The translations under genes were made by a program, and so were the position numbers. 64,000 nt of DNA. Source: Limnoperna fortunei. Lineage: Eukaryota; Mollusca; Bivalvia; Mytilida; Modiolidae. Every line of letters starts with the position of its first letter. Positions within the stretch are counted from its first letter, which is position 1. The notes below the pieces were generated by a model, which was not told the DNA's origin, did no database searches, and saw nothing but the letters and a program-made list of their open reading frames with translations. The stretch covers positions 26,377,956 through 26,441,955 of the forward strand of contig OX104122.1 of NCBI GenBank assembly GCA_944474755.1, in the 5' to 3' direction. This document shows, in pieces, positions 1-9,930 of this stretch.

Positions 1-720
1 TTAATGAATGAATTCATATTTTTCTGAACTTAAAAATTCCTTAAGTACACCTATTGCTTGTTTCCTTGTAGATATTAAAAATGTAAAACGAACTAATTCA
101 CATCAACATTATAAACTTATGAATATCTACATCTGTTATGTATGTTGATATTTTTTGATAAAGGGATATCTAGTTCTGTTAATATTGTATATAAGGAAAT
201 ATATTTACATCTCTGTTATTGGTATTATTGAATGTAATTTTAGAAGTGTATGAATCATATTGCGCCTAATAGTTGGGACACTATCAAATATTTTCTAGGT
301 GTACAGTATTTATTGCAACTTGAATTTATGTATAACTGTCATGTTATTTCATTCTATATCAATTGCACTACTAGTATTTTTTGTAAACTACATAAAACAA
401 ACAAAAGGTTTTAAGTGATTATTACTTGAACCCCATCACTCTTTTTGAAGCCAGATCCCCTTGTGATTGTTTTTGACTGTAAATTGTATTATTTTTGTAT
501 TCATTTTATTCGTTTTTCACTTTGTTTTGTTTCCTTTTTTACAACTTTTTCTAATTTTGTATGTTTGTATAAGTGCTGTCATTTAGCATTTCATTGTAAA
601 CATTTATTGTTAGGGAGAGGACCTCCATAATGGTGTTATACCTCATGTCCAATCCCTTTGCTTGTATTTGAGCAAATAAATATGTTTAAACTTTTTTGTA
701 ATAAATGAATAGAAGTTATA
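1..720 (+). other. Possible 3' end of an upstream transcript or retroelement
   Basis: No recognisable coding sequence is present. The stretch is AT-rich and ends with two AATAAA signals (675-680 and 700-705) with a T-run between them, a layout typical of an animal mRNA 3' end read on the + strand. It could be the 3' UTR of a neighbouring gene or the 3' tail of a non-LTR retrotransposon. The sequence alone does not decide between these. Confidence 0.3.
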
Positions 721-2789
721 CTATTAAGAGCTGATTAATTGAATATATATATATATATGAGGATTGCTTTTACTGATTGTGGTGTCATCAGTCTAAATAA
801 TTTTTTTATGCACATGGTTATTTTGAAAACTTCTCATCATAGGCTTGTGTATTTTGGCATGCAGATGAACAGCACTACACCACCCAAGTACAATTTATTT
901 TAAGTCATGCTTCAAGGTCTTTGGCTTTATTATTTATCCTACTACCAACAGGAAAGACATACATGTACTTCAATGTTAACTCTTGTAATGTTGTGACTAA
1001 AATGTCTAAGGTCTAGTAGAGCAAAGACAAAACCAGTTTAAAAAAAAACAAAACAAAAAACACAAGAAACTCAATCAGCAGCATGATTTTTCATGAAAAT
1101 GAGAGAGAACTCATCAGCTCTGGAAGGGTCATCAGTTCCTGTTTTTTTTAAAACACACCAGTATATAGCTTTGCCAATGATCAAATTAGTGGAGGTCAAT
1201 AAGAATTGTCTTGGTAGCAACCTATTGTCTATATAAAGCTTTAATAAACAACAGAAAAGATGTAACATCATTTATATGGATATTTTAAATAAGGGTCCTT
1301 AACTTTTTTTGAAAAGTATTAATTTCACACAAAATCACACAACTAAGAGGGAAATTGGTCGGATTTCAATAAACGGGAATTAGATGTTTGATTGTCTTGT
1401 AAAGCAGAGACATATGGTAAAGCTAATAGTGCAAAAGCTGTGTCCCAAATTTAAAATCAATCGCTTCAGTGAAAGTGGCAAAATATGTTCTGAAAGTTTT
1501 TTTCCTGTCTGCCTTTCGCCCAAACATTGGCCCTGTCATAAAATAGATCTTTCACTTAGAGTGAAATCCATCCAAAAAGGAGAGGTAGAGAAGCACAAAT
1601 CAGACCAGAAATCTTTCAAAAGTTGATTAATTTTATTGGGTGTATGTAGCCCAATTCTGACACCCCCTCCCAAATAGCATAATAATATAGGCGTACAAGA
1701 TGCATCAAAAAACATTATAAATATTATGTTGACAGAATTTAATAAGTAATTCAAAAAAAGACATGTAAAATGAAAAAAAAATTTCTAAATCGGATGAAAA
1801 ATAAACATTCTACAGACTGAAGTTTTGTCATAAAATACATTTTGCCCCTTGTGTCCTTTTTATTTTTTTTCCAAAACGGCATGGGCTTCAAACACCATAT
1901 GTGATGGGAAGCGTTCTTAAGTGGTAAGTAACATCATATCAAAATTTCGTAATACTTGGTACTTAAGTTATTGCAATGAAACCAGTTGTCCAGACCAGGA
2001 ACCTAGTCCCAGTCCAGACATAAATGCAACTATGTTTGTAAAACTCAGACAAGAATTTATCCAGGGAATTCATACAAGGATTCTATGAATAAAAAAAAGA
2101 TCACAAATGAGAAATCTATTTCGGGGCTAGTCCCAACTTTGACTCAGAAGAAGGAAAACATCACAAAAATGGCTTTAATATGATATATAGACCTACATAT
2201 GATATATGATACTCGATATATTAATAATTTAAAATAATAATTAAATCACTATGGCTTGTTGTGTAAATGATAACTGAAAAGTAAAATAATGTGCGGCACA
2301 GATAAGATGGAGTCATTATGGTTAGTATTGATGGACAAAAATAGTGAATTCATTTTTATATATGATGACATTACGAAGTTTAGAATATTAATGTACGGAC
2401 GGTCACACAAAATTTATTTTCTTTATAGGTTGCAGACTAATTGTGGCATTTGTTGTCTGACAATAATTCATTTGAAACAAATATGCCAGCCCTCGATCTA
2501 ATTTATCGGAAGCCGATCGATCGTCGTTCTATCCTAATTTAAAAAACTCCATCCCCCTACCATTATATTTGGAAATAATAAACTGAAATACACACAGACG
2601 CCACACAACTTCACAAATACTGATTTGAAAATTTTAGTTTAGTTACTGTAACAGATTTCTTCATTTTATTTTACATTCTAAATTCTATTATTATTTTTAC
2701 TTTTTTATTATTTTTAACATACTTTGAGTCACTGGAAAGCGAAAGTAATAGTGCGCAAGACTTATTTTTACTAACTTCCGGATCACAAT
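721..2789. other. Intergenic, no gene seen
   Basis: AT-rich sequence with a short TA microsatellite near 740-758 and an A-rich run near 1040-1060. Open frames are short, lack splice context and match no family I recognise. I see no RNA gene or clear mobile element. Confidence 0.6.
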
Positions 2790-2839
2790 CCACTCGTTGT
2801 GGTAATGACGTTCCCCACTCGTTGTGGTAATGACGTTCC
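2790..2839. repeat. Two exact tandem copies of a 25-bp unit
   Basis: The unit beginning ccactcgttgtgg and ending gacgttcc occurs at 2790-2814 and again directly at 2815-2839. It looks like a recent small tandem duplication. I see no function. Confidence 0.9.
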
Positions 2840-3918
2840 CTATATGGACAGACACAGACATCATTTTCAGAGTCAATAAGCATGTAGCATCAATTCAGTC
2901 ACATTTGTAAGAGAAACATCATTCAGCCAATATATTTTAGGGATATTTTTATAGTTAAAGGGGTCAAGGTTAAATTGCCAAATGAAAACCGACGAAAACA
3001 TTGCAATAATTTTTTTCATTGAGTAAAGACAGTTGAATAAATGTGAAAATTTCAATAAAGTCGCAATAACTTTAAACAGTTTCTATGAATCTATAAAGCT
3101 GCTTTAGTATTTTCCCCTAATCTTTTCTCAAAAGTTACCTGATCTCCTGTACTTGGCGATCACAATACTGGAATAACAGTATTGTTAATAATACTGGAAC
3201 AAAATTTTATTCCAGTATTGTTAATTGACGACTTTCCAATTTAAAAAACGCCACCTAGTGTCCACTTCCGGTACTAAAAACTGCGGCTACAGCCGCATTT
3301 TGTTCTGTTTGAAACCTTTTGAAATGTGCACTTGTCTTTGTTAAATTTTCACACTTCAATTGAATGACAGGTGTCAATATCTGAGTGAGGAAGGTTATTA
3401 AAACTGCCTGCTGTGTAAATGTGATCGTTAATTAATTAATTAGTTAATTAATTAGCCAATATTCATTACCCTATTTACCTGACGCTAATTGGAGGTAGAA
3501 CAGCTGTTTTATAGCTTGAATAAACAAGCTTACCAGTGACATCCGCGTTGTATTAAAACTCACCTGTTGCCTATGACTATAGTAACATCTACTAATAAGG
3601 TTAATTAGATAAAAATTTAATTGGCATAGACAAACAATATAAAAACAATCCAAAATCTTTATTTCAATATCATAGTCTTTTAGTAATGACAGCCATAGTT
3701 TTTTTAACAGGAAGTAAAAGGGGAGATAAATCATGTAAAACTGGAATTGGTCAATTATTTATGGATTTGCATGTGTCATCTGATTGTCTGCAATTTTCCT
3801 TTAATATTTGTAGCCTTAGGATACCAATTTGCTCCTCGGAAATGAGAAAATCAGCTTGTTAAGCATTTCAATGTGTTAAATTTTATATCAATAATATTTT
3901 TGACATAGCATCAGTGTT
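2840..3918. other. Intergenic, short inverted repeats only
   Basis: No gene is seen. There are partial inverted copies of an aatactggaa motif around 3165-3225, a small perfect hairpin at 3283-3298 (tgcggct and agccgca), and a self-complementary run of ttaattaa units around 3429-3455. None reaches the size or has the flanks of a definable element. Confidence 0.5.
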
Positions 3919-3930
3919 CACACTAGGTCA

Positions 3931-4139
3931 GCTGTCAACATTGAGGTTGCGGGTTCGAGTCTCACTGCGGAAGGGTGTACTCGACTACAATCTTAATTGA
4001 CAAGAATTGCGAGTTTTCCTACTGAAGGTCGGGTTCTCTCTTGTTACTCCGACTTCCTCCCCCAATAAAAACTGGATGCCATGATATAGCTGGAAAATCC
4101 CTAAAAGTGGCATTAAACACCATTCAAACAAACAAAAAA
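3931..4139 (+). mobile_element. tRNA-derived SINE, 5'-truncated, with target-site duplication
   Basis: This copy begins just upstream of the box B-like GGTTCGAGTCT and runs through the family body (a ccaataaaaactgg block, then ctgaaagtgg-like and ttaaacaccattcaaac tail). The 12-bp duplication cacactaggtca flanks it at 3919-3930 and 4140-4151. Loss of the 5' end plus a perfect target duplication is the expected result of LINE-driven target-primed reverse transcription. Confidence 0.9.
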
Positions 4140-4699
4140 CACACTAGGTCAGGATTGTTGGGAGAAGTCACTTAGACTGACTGTTAGAAGTGGGTGGACA
4201 ACAGGAAGAAGTTGCAATGTATGTTGTGAATGTATCATTTTGTTTTGTTTCTTTTTTTTGAGTGTTGGTATCAGGCTTATCGTTAGGGCGCATATGTGTC
4301 CTGGACACCTCAAAGTTGTGTAGGATGTGCTATTACTTGATTTTATGCATTCATGGGTTGCATCCTAGTTAAATCATTTGAGTTATAAAAAATGTGCTTG
4401 GCAAACAAATATTACCAGTCTTCTATACATTTCCATAATATTTAACATTACAATGAAAAAGAATCAACTTTAAGAAAACTGCTCAATAAAATAAATGTAA
4501 CTTTGTCATTAGTACACAAGTTGATTTAATTATTGATGAAGTATATATAGAAGTAGAAAATGACATCATTTTCAAACTTATAATTTTGTATATTAATGTA
4601 AAATGCACTATTACAAATATTTAATGATATTAAAATTTTTTTTATGTGACTGCCAAAATACTAATTTATATTAGGTTTAAATCTGCAATACTCATTTCA

Positions 4700-5240
4700 A
4701 CACTATCAGGATCGTATTTGCAATATCCAGCACAGAGTTCACATCTTCTCCAGAAATTTTCACATTTTCTTCTGCTTTGAACTGGTATCATGGACTGAAT
4801 GTGCTATATCTACAGGAAAATTTTTAATAAAATTTTTTATAATAGTTATTCCTCTTTTGAACTTTCTCAATATATTCTTGTACTAGTAACATCAGCATGA
4901 GTAAGTGCAACCTCTCTGTAACTACTAATACTTGGTAGGAATAAAGGACACCAAATGTAGTTCTGCATATCAACAGGAAATTTTAATTATGATACAATAT
5001 TTTTGTAGGGGTTATTGCTCATTAAAACAGAAAATGTTCAAAATATATGTATGTAACTACTCGTTTGTGCTTATACTCAGAAACTACTGGGTGCCGTTTC
5101 ATAAAGCGATCGTTAGCTTAACGTGCACGTTATCCCATTTAAATTGCATGGGATAACGAGCACGTTAATTAGCGATCGCTTTATGAAACGGCACCCTGAT
5201 CTAAATTTTATGGAACTTGATAGTAGTACTTATGTAGGAG
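4700..5240. repeat. Degenerate mollusc-type dispersed repeat
   Basis: Two related segments, about 4790-4880 and 4955-5050, share blocks such as acaggaaatttt, gttattcctc or gttattgctc, and gaacttt-like runs about 165 bp apart. The whole therefore looks like an old tandem unit. Similar wording is familiar to me from bivalve intergenic repeats, but I cannot name a family. A 108-bp foldback element at 5089-5196 interrupts it. Confidence 0.5.
5089..5196. mobile_element. 108-bp foldback MITE
   Basis: The sequence starts GGGTGCCGTTTCATAAAGCG and ends with its reverse complement. The two arms pair over almost the whole length around an AT-rich centre (catttaaattgcatg). The arms are much more GC- and CpG-rich than the surroundings. 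It sits inside an older dispersed repeat whose sequence resumes on the other side. I see no clean target-site duplication, so the superfamily is open. It has no coding capacity. Confidence 0.85.
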
Positions 5241-5409
5241 AGTGGGGTATGCGAGCCTGCTCACTAAGGTTCTTTAACTATCTACATTTCTGATAACACA
5301 ACATGTTGTACAAATGTATCATTAATAAAGCAATGTATTTTTTACATTTTTAAATGACCCAGGGAGAACGGCATTTATATGGTGAAACAACCCAGTGCAA
5401 ACAGGTATC

Positions 5410-5679
5410 GGGGGCCTTGGTGGCTGAGTGGTTAAGGTAGTTCGTCTACTATATATTGATCACGTGGTCTGTCAACACTGAGGTTGCAGGTTCGAGTCTC
5501 ACTGGGGGCAGGGTGTACTCGACTCCAATCTTAATTGATAAAGATTGCCAGTTTTCCTACCGAAAGGTCGGGGGTTCTCTCTGGGTAGTCCGGCTTCCTC
5601 CCAATAAAAACTGGACACCATGATATAGCTTACAAATTGCTGAAAGTGGCGTTAAACATCATTCAAACAAACAAACAAA
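5410..5679 (+). mobile_element. tRNA-derived SINE, full length
   Basis: This is a complete copy. It starts at ggggcc, has a box A-like TGGCTGAGTGG at the head and a box B-like GGTTCGAGTCT near 5489-5499, followed by the tRNA-unrelated body and a tail of repeated aaac. The 12-bp duplication caaacaggtatc flanks it at 5398-5409 and 5680-5691. The tRNA-like head, with a long region between the two boxes, resembles a class II tRNA (Leu or Ser type). The body carries AATAAA in the sense strand. Confidence 0.93.
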
Positions 5680-5854
5680 CAAACAGGTATCAGGGCAAAT
5701 CAACTATTATGTGCAAACAGATTTGTTAGTAACTACAGAACTGTTATCTGTCCATGGAGATATTCGCAAAATAATAAAAGGTTAAAATATGTCATGTGTA
5801 CTAGTAACTCTGTCACTAAAATTGTTTTAGCTTGTAGTCTTGTACATGTATTTA

Positions 5855-8692
5855 CTGTACAGGCCTCGCGAATTTTAATTTCTCCGCGCATCCAGGTGGA
5901 GGAAATTCGGGTCTCAGCGGCTTCTCCGCGGTCATCTCCACCGCGACTCGCGATCGCGAATTGCTGGTGGAGAGCCGGTATCGGGTGGAGAGCCGATGAC
6001 TCCACCGTGTATTCACGGTGTATCCACTCTGCAAACATTTGGGGATATATTGGCACATTCGGTAACTGTGCATATTATCGTATAAATGACGTGAATTTAT
6101 CGTAAGTCTTATCTTTCACCTTTTAAAATATATGACACTTTTGTGAACCTGTTTCAGATCAGTTTCATATGTTATCCTGCAAAAACATAGAACAGAAAGA
6201 TCGTGTAGAATACTATTTCTAACAATAGTTAGCAAAGTTGTGTTAAGATTATTTATTGTATGTATGTTTGTATTAATTTATTAATCTTTCATCGTTTTAT
6301 TTATATTTCAGGTTGTCTGTGAAGATTTATTACTTATCTATATTATCAATTCATGTAGCTAAAAAGCTAATTATCTTATTTATGCATTTGTTGTTCTTTG
6401 TTATGTAGAGGTCAACTTAGGCTTAGAGGTGACGATTATGCGGTAAAAAGCTTACCAACTTCCATATATTTCTTCCCAATATATTTATCAATTAATAAAG
6501 TTAACAGTTGTTCACATTCTCTGCAATGACGAAGTGACAACTTGGTTTATTTGTGTTACGTATTCCGTTTAACAGCAGGTTGCAATAAACAAATCCATGG
6601 ACACCTGTTCTACAATATGAATCGTCAAATAACTCGCATCCACTTATTTAAAACTGAGAGATTTGACACTGTTTAATTAGCTTGTTTGTAAACTGTAGGT
6701 CAGTGAGTTCAAAGGTAAATAACGACCTAATTATCGCTAATTCGATCAGACAGTATTACCTTTGTTACACTAATTAATTGAAAATGTCCAGGAAGTGTCA
6801 GCGTACTAATTAAGAATTAGGCAATCATTTCTATATAGCAAATATTGCTTGATAAGTACTTACCTTCCTATTACATGCTAGTTTAATCCGTGCCGAAGAC
6901 AGTTATTACCTTACACAGAACACAGTTTAGACTATATTGTTTGCAAATCCACAATATACTACATGAATATATTAAATTATATATAACTAAAAATTCCGCA
7001 GTTTCTTTGTATTTCTAAAATATTCAGTAATAAAGCACGTGCCGATAATTGAGGATATCATCTGCTTGTCAATCAAAGTATTTACTGCTTTCACAATAGC
7101 ACGTGCAAGTAGTGTTATTTACATTATTGTAACCGGATATTTTAAAATGCTTTAAAAATAATCTGCAAAGAACGATGGATTACAGAGAAGCTTCATTAGT
7201 GGTATGAGGTTTTCTTTTTCTTTTGGAGTTGTGAATATATTTCCTCCGTAGACATTATGATTCCGAGATTTAACAAGGTTTATAAAAAATTAAAAAGATG
7301 CTTGTGATTTCGTTTTTGAACTGTAGTTCAGGATGTCAAATGATCACAGGTACGGCCTAATTAACGCTAATTGGTTATCATCTGACAGCATTACCTGTGT
7401 ACCACTAATTATGTAATGAAAAATGGTCCGAAAGTGTCATTGTGCTCAATTTACAAGGGATTGTCCAATTAATTTGAAGGGAGGATTAATTTTACAACAA
7501 AAAATATAAAGTTTGTTGTATACACACTCGAGCATATGACAACAATTTCACTTACATTTATAGACGTAAACGGCACTCTAGACGATCTTGTTTTGTCGAT
7601 GTTTGTCAAATTTGAAGAAAATATATGACAGTAGAACACGTGCCGATAATTGAGGTATCGTCTGCTTCTTGAATCAATTAATTTACCGCTTGTAAAATAG
7701 CACGTGCAAGTAGTGTACAAAGATATACCTGTGAAGTGGTTATAATTATTTTAAAAAAAACGATGAAAATGAAATGACAGGAAGTATATCTTTATTTATT
7801 TTACCACTATTTTATCTATTATTATTTTATAATTATACCTCCGTTTTTGGTGACGTAAACAAACAAGCTGTTAATAGAATTCAACGATTATTTTAATTCA
7901 TTGGATTGATACTGGATATTTTAAAATGCTTTCAAAAAGAAAGTGGATAAAGACAGATGGATTACCGAGAAGCTTCATTATTGGCATAAGATTTTCTTTT
8001 TCTTTTGGAGTTGTGAACGTATGTTTCTCCGTAGACATTCTGATACCAAGATTCTACAATGTTTATAAAAATCCAAGAAGACACTGTTATTTATTTAAAA
8101 CAGACAGCTTTGACACTGTTCAAATATAATTCAGCTTGTGAGTTCGTTTTTGAACTGTAGTTCACACTGTCAAATGATCAAAGGTAATTAAAGACATAAT
8201 TAACGCTAATTGGTTATATGACAGCATTACCTCTGTACCCTTAATTGTGTAATCAAATATGGTCAGGAATTGTCATTTATTATGTATTATGCAATTAATT
8301 TAAAGAGATAATTAATTTTATAACACAAGGTATAGAGTTTGTTGTATACACACTCAAGCATATGACCACAATTTCACTTTCCTTTATTGAAGAAAACGGC
8401 ACTGTAGACGATGTTGTTCTGGTGATGTTTGTCAACACTGAAGAAAATATAAGAAGTAGAACATTTTCTGGAGAAAGGAAACAGAAATTTAACCTGCATA
8501 CCCATTGTTCTGATGTGATTTTACGATCTTTTTGGCCGGCTATCCACCACGACTACGCGATCGGCACTCCACCGCGAAAACACCGCGACTCCACCAAGGA
8601 GAGTTGAGTAACAGTGGAGGAAACTGTCTCTCCACTCTCCTCCACCCCCACCGCGATGGGTGGAGAAATTAAAATTCGCGGGGCCTGTACAG
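5855..8692. mobile_element. 2.84-kb non-autonomous element with 31-bp TIRs
   Basis: The left end CTGTACAGGCCTCGCG(...)CTCC at 5855-5885 and the right end at 8662-8692 are inverted copies that match at 30 of 31 positions. TA flanks both sides (5853-5854 and 8693-8694), the target duplication expected of Tc1/mariner-like and some other cut-and-paste elements. About 150 bp inside each end is GC-rich, with many CTCCACC/GGTGGAG motifs. The interior is AT-rich, contains three diverged direct repeats and has no transposase-sized reading frame. I infer a non-autonomous DNA transposon. The superfamily is not settled because TA is the only target evidence. Confidence 0.85.
6640..8470. repeat. Three diverged direct repeats inside the TIR element
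   Basis: A block with cagcattacc- or cagtattacc-like, cctaattatcgctaatt- or taattaacgctaatt-like and tgtcat or tgtcag motifs recurs near 6640-6800, 7320-7440 and 8140-8280. A longer shared stretch starting ggatattttaaaatgcttt is seen at 7135 and 7916. The pair cacgtgccgataattgagg / agcacgtgcaagtagtgt occurs at about 7037-7113 and 7637-7717. Spacing is roughly 600-800 bp. The copies are well diverged, so the internal duplication is old. Confidence 0.8.
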
Positions 8693-8694
8693 TA

Positions 8695-9830
8695 TGTCCC
8701 ACTGAGAAACCATTTACAATGTAGCTATGGTTTTTCTTAAAAAAGAAAAAGATATCAAAAGACAATACACGATTCCCCTTCAGTAAATTTTCAATATTTT
8801 TCTTCTTTTACATATACAATCATTCAAATAACGTACAGTTCCAGAATTTATCAAATAGCCATTCACTAGTACATGCTGTAGAAATTAATTAAACTTGTCA
8901 GAATTGTAGTTTGTAAAGCAACGTTGTGACAGCAGCATTTTCTTGGCTAGTCTAAGTACAGATCAATTAACGCCATATCAAGTGTCTGGTTATATATACT
9001 AGTATCTCTATTATATCTACATAGTAGAAAGGCAAAGGTAAACCAACACTGTTTATGTTGATCTGTAGGTAATGCTCCTAAGAAGTGGCTGGATACCCGA
9101 AGGCATGCAGGGTTTTGTAGTATAATAAAAATATTAGAAGAGTGACAGCAACACTTCGTAGGATGCTTAAGTTTGCAATTTTATTAGTCGACTAGTTTCT
9201 GCAGTTACAGCCAACGAAGTGTTGTTGTGACTATCTTATATTTATTTAATCACGACAAGTCCTTAATAAATTAGAACTATAACTTTAATGGCAATAAACA
9301 TTATTTCATAAATTGGTAAAAAGTAAGAAACTTCATTACAAATTACATGTAAGCTGTAAAGTGGGATTGATTACATACTCATTTTCATATTTGAGCATCA
9401 CAATTTAAGACTTGCTAGACCTTAAGCCAAGCTTCAATCAATCATAATTCAAGAATATGTATTAGCTACAATTTTTTGTTTCAGAAAATAATTTTTAATG
9501 GTGTAAGTGTAACCATTTTCCTGACTGAACCTATATAAATAAATACTTATCAGCTTGCAATCAAATTCAATAGACACTCAGATAAATTGATCTCCACACA
9601 GTTTTTAGAGCAATCAACATATACTATTACATGGTAGAATGTCAAAGATGAAAGTGGATGTAACAGTCAGTTTTGTAAAACAGACCATTGCATTGCCTAT
9701 CCTATATTATTGTTGTCAACCACATGTATTCCAATTTCATAAAAACTGAAAACGAAAGTGAAAGTAGAATACATTATACAGACATACATGTATAGATTGC
9801 AAATTGATTTAAGTAATTGTTTTGTTTTAG
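8695..9830. other. Intergenic region upstream of DIS3L2
   Basis: No gene is seen. A TATA box or CpG-rich promoter is not obvious, so the transcription start is not located. An imperfect inverted repeat (agtgacagcaacacttcgt near 9141-9159, and its complement near 9213-9231) could form a hairpin with a loop of about 50 nt. Confidence 0.5.
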
Positions 9831-9900
9831 GATTTTACATTACAACTTGAAGTATTTACTGGAAATTTAAAGTTTTAAAATTTTAATTCTAACTAACTAA
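9831..9900 (+). other. Candidate 5' UTR part of the first coding exon
   Basis: A pyrimidine-rich tract ending tttgttttag at 9830 could be a splice acceptor, so that this stretch would be 5' UTR with a further non-coding exon upstream. TAA directly precedes the ATG in frame, so translation cannot extend upstream within this exon. Confidence 0.35.
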
Positions 9901-9930
9901 ATGTCTTCAGTTGGTCCAGATTCAGGGGAG
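9901..9930 (+). CDS. DIS3L2: DIS3L2 exon 1 (start codon)
   Basis: Encodes [10 protein letters not shown] and ends at a strong donor (GAG|gtaagt), phase 0. An in-frame TAA lies immediately 5' of the ATG. The assignment rests on phase agreement with exon 2 and on the donor. Because the N-terminus is not conserved, a different first exon cannot be excluded. The 728-bp intron that follows holds a dispersed repeat near 10222-10300. Confidence 0.7.

Noticed and set aside
5410..5500. Functional tRNA gene
   Set aside because: Polymerase III boxes are present but the sequence between them does not fold as a standard tRNA and the same head occurs in many SINE copies with tails and target duplications.
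5733..6105. Overlapping open frames of about 100 codons on both strands
   Set aside because: They arise from the GC-rich, stop-poor end of the TIR transposon.
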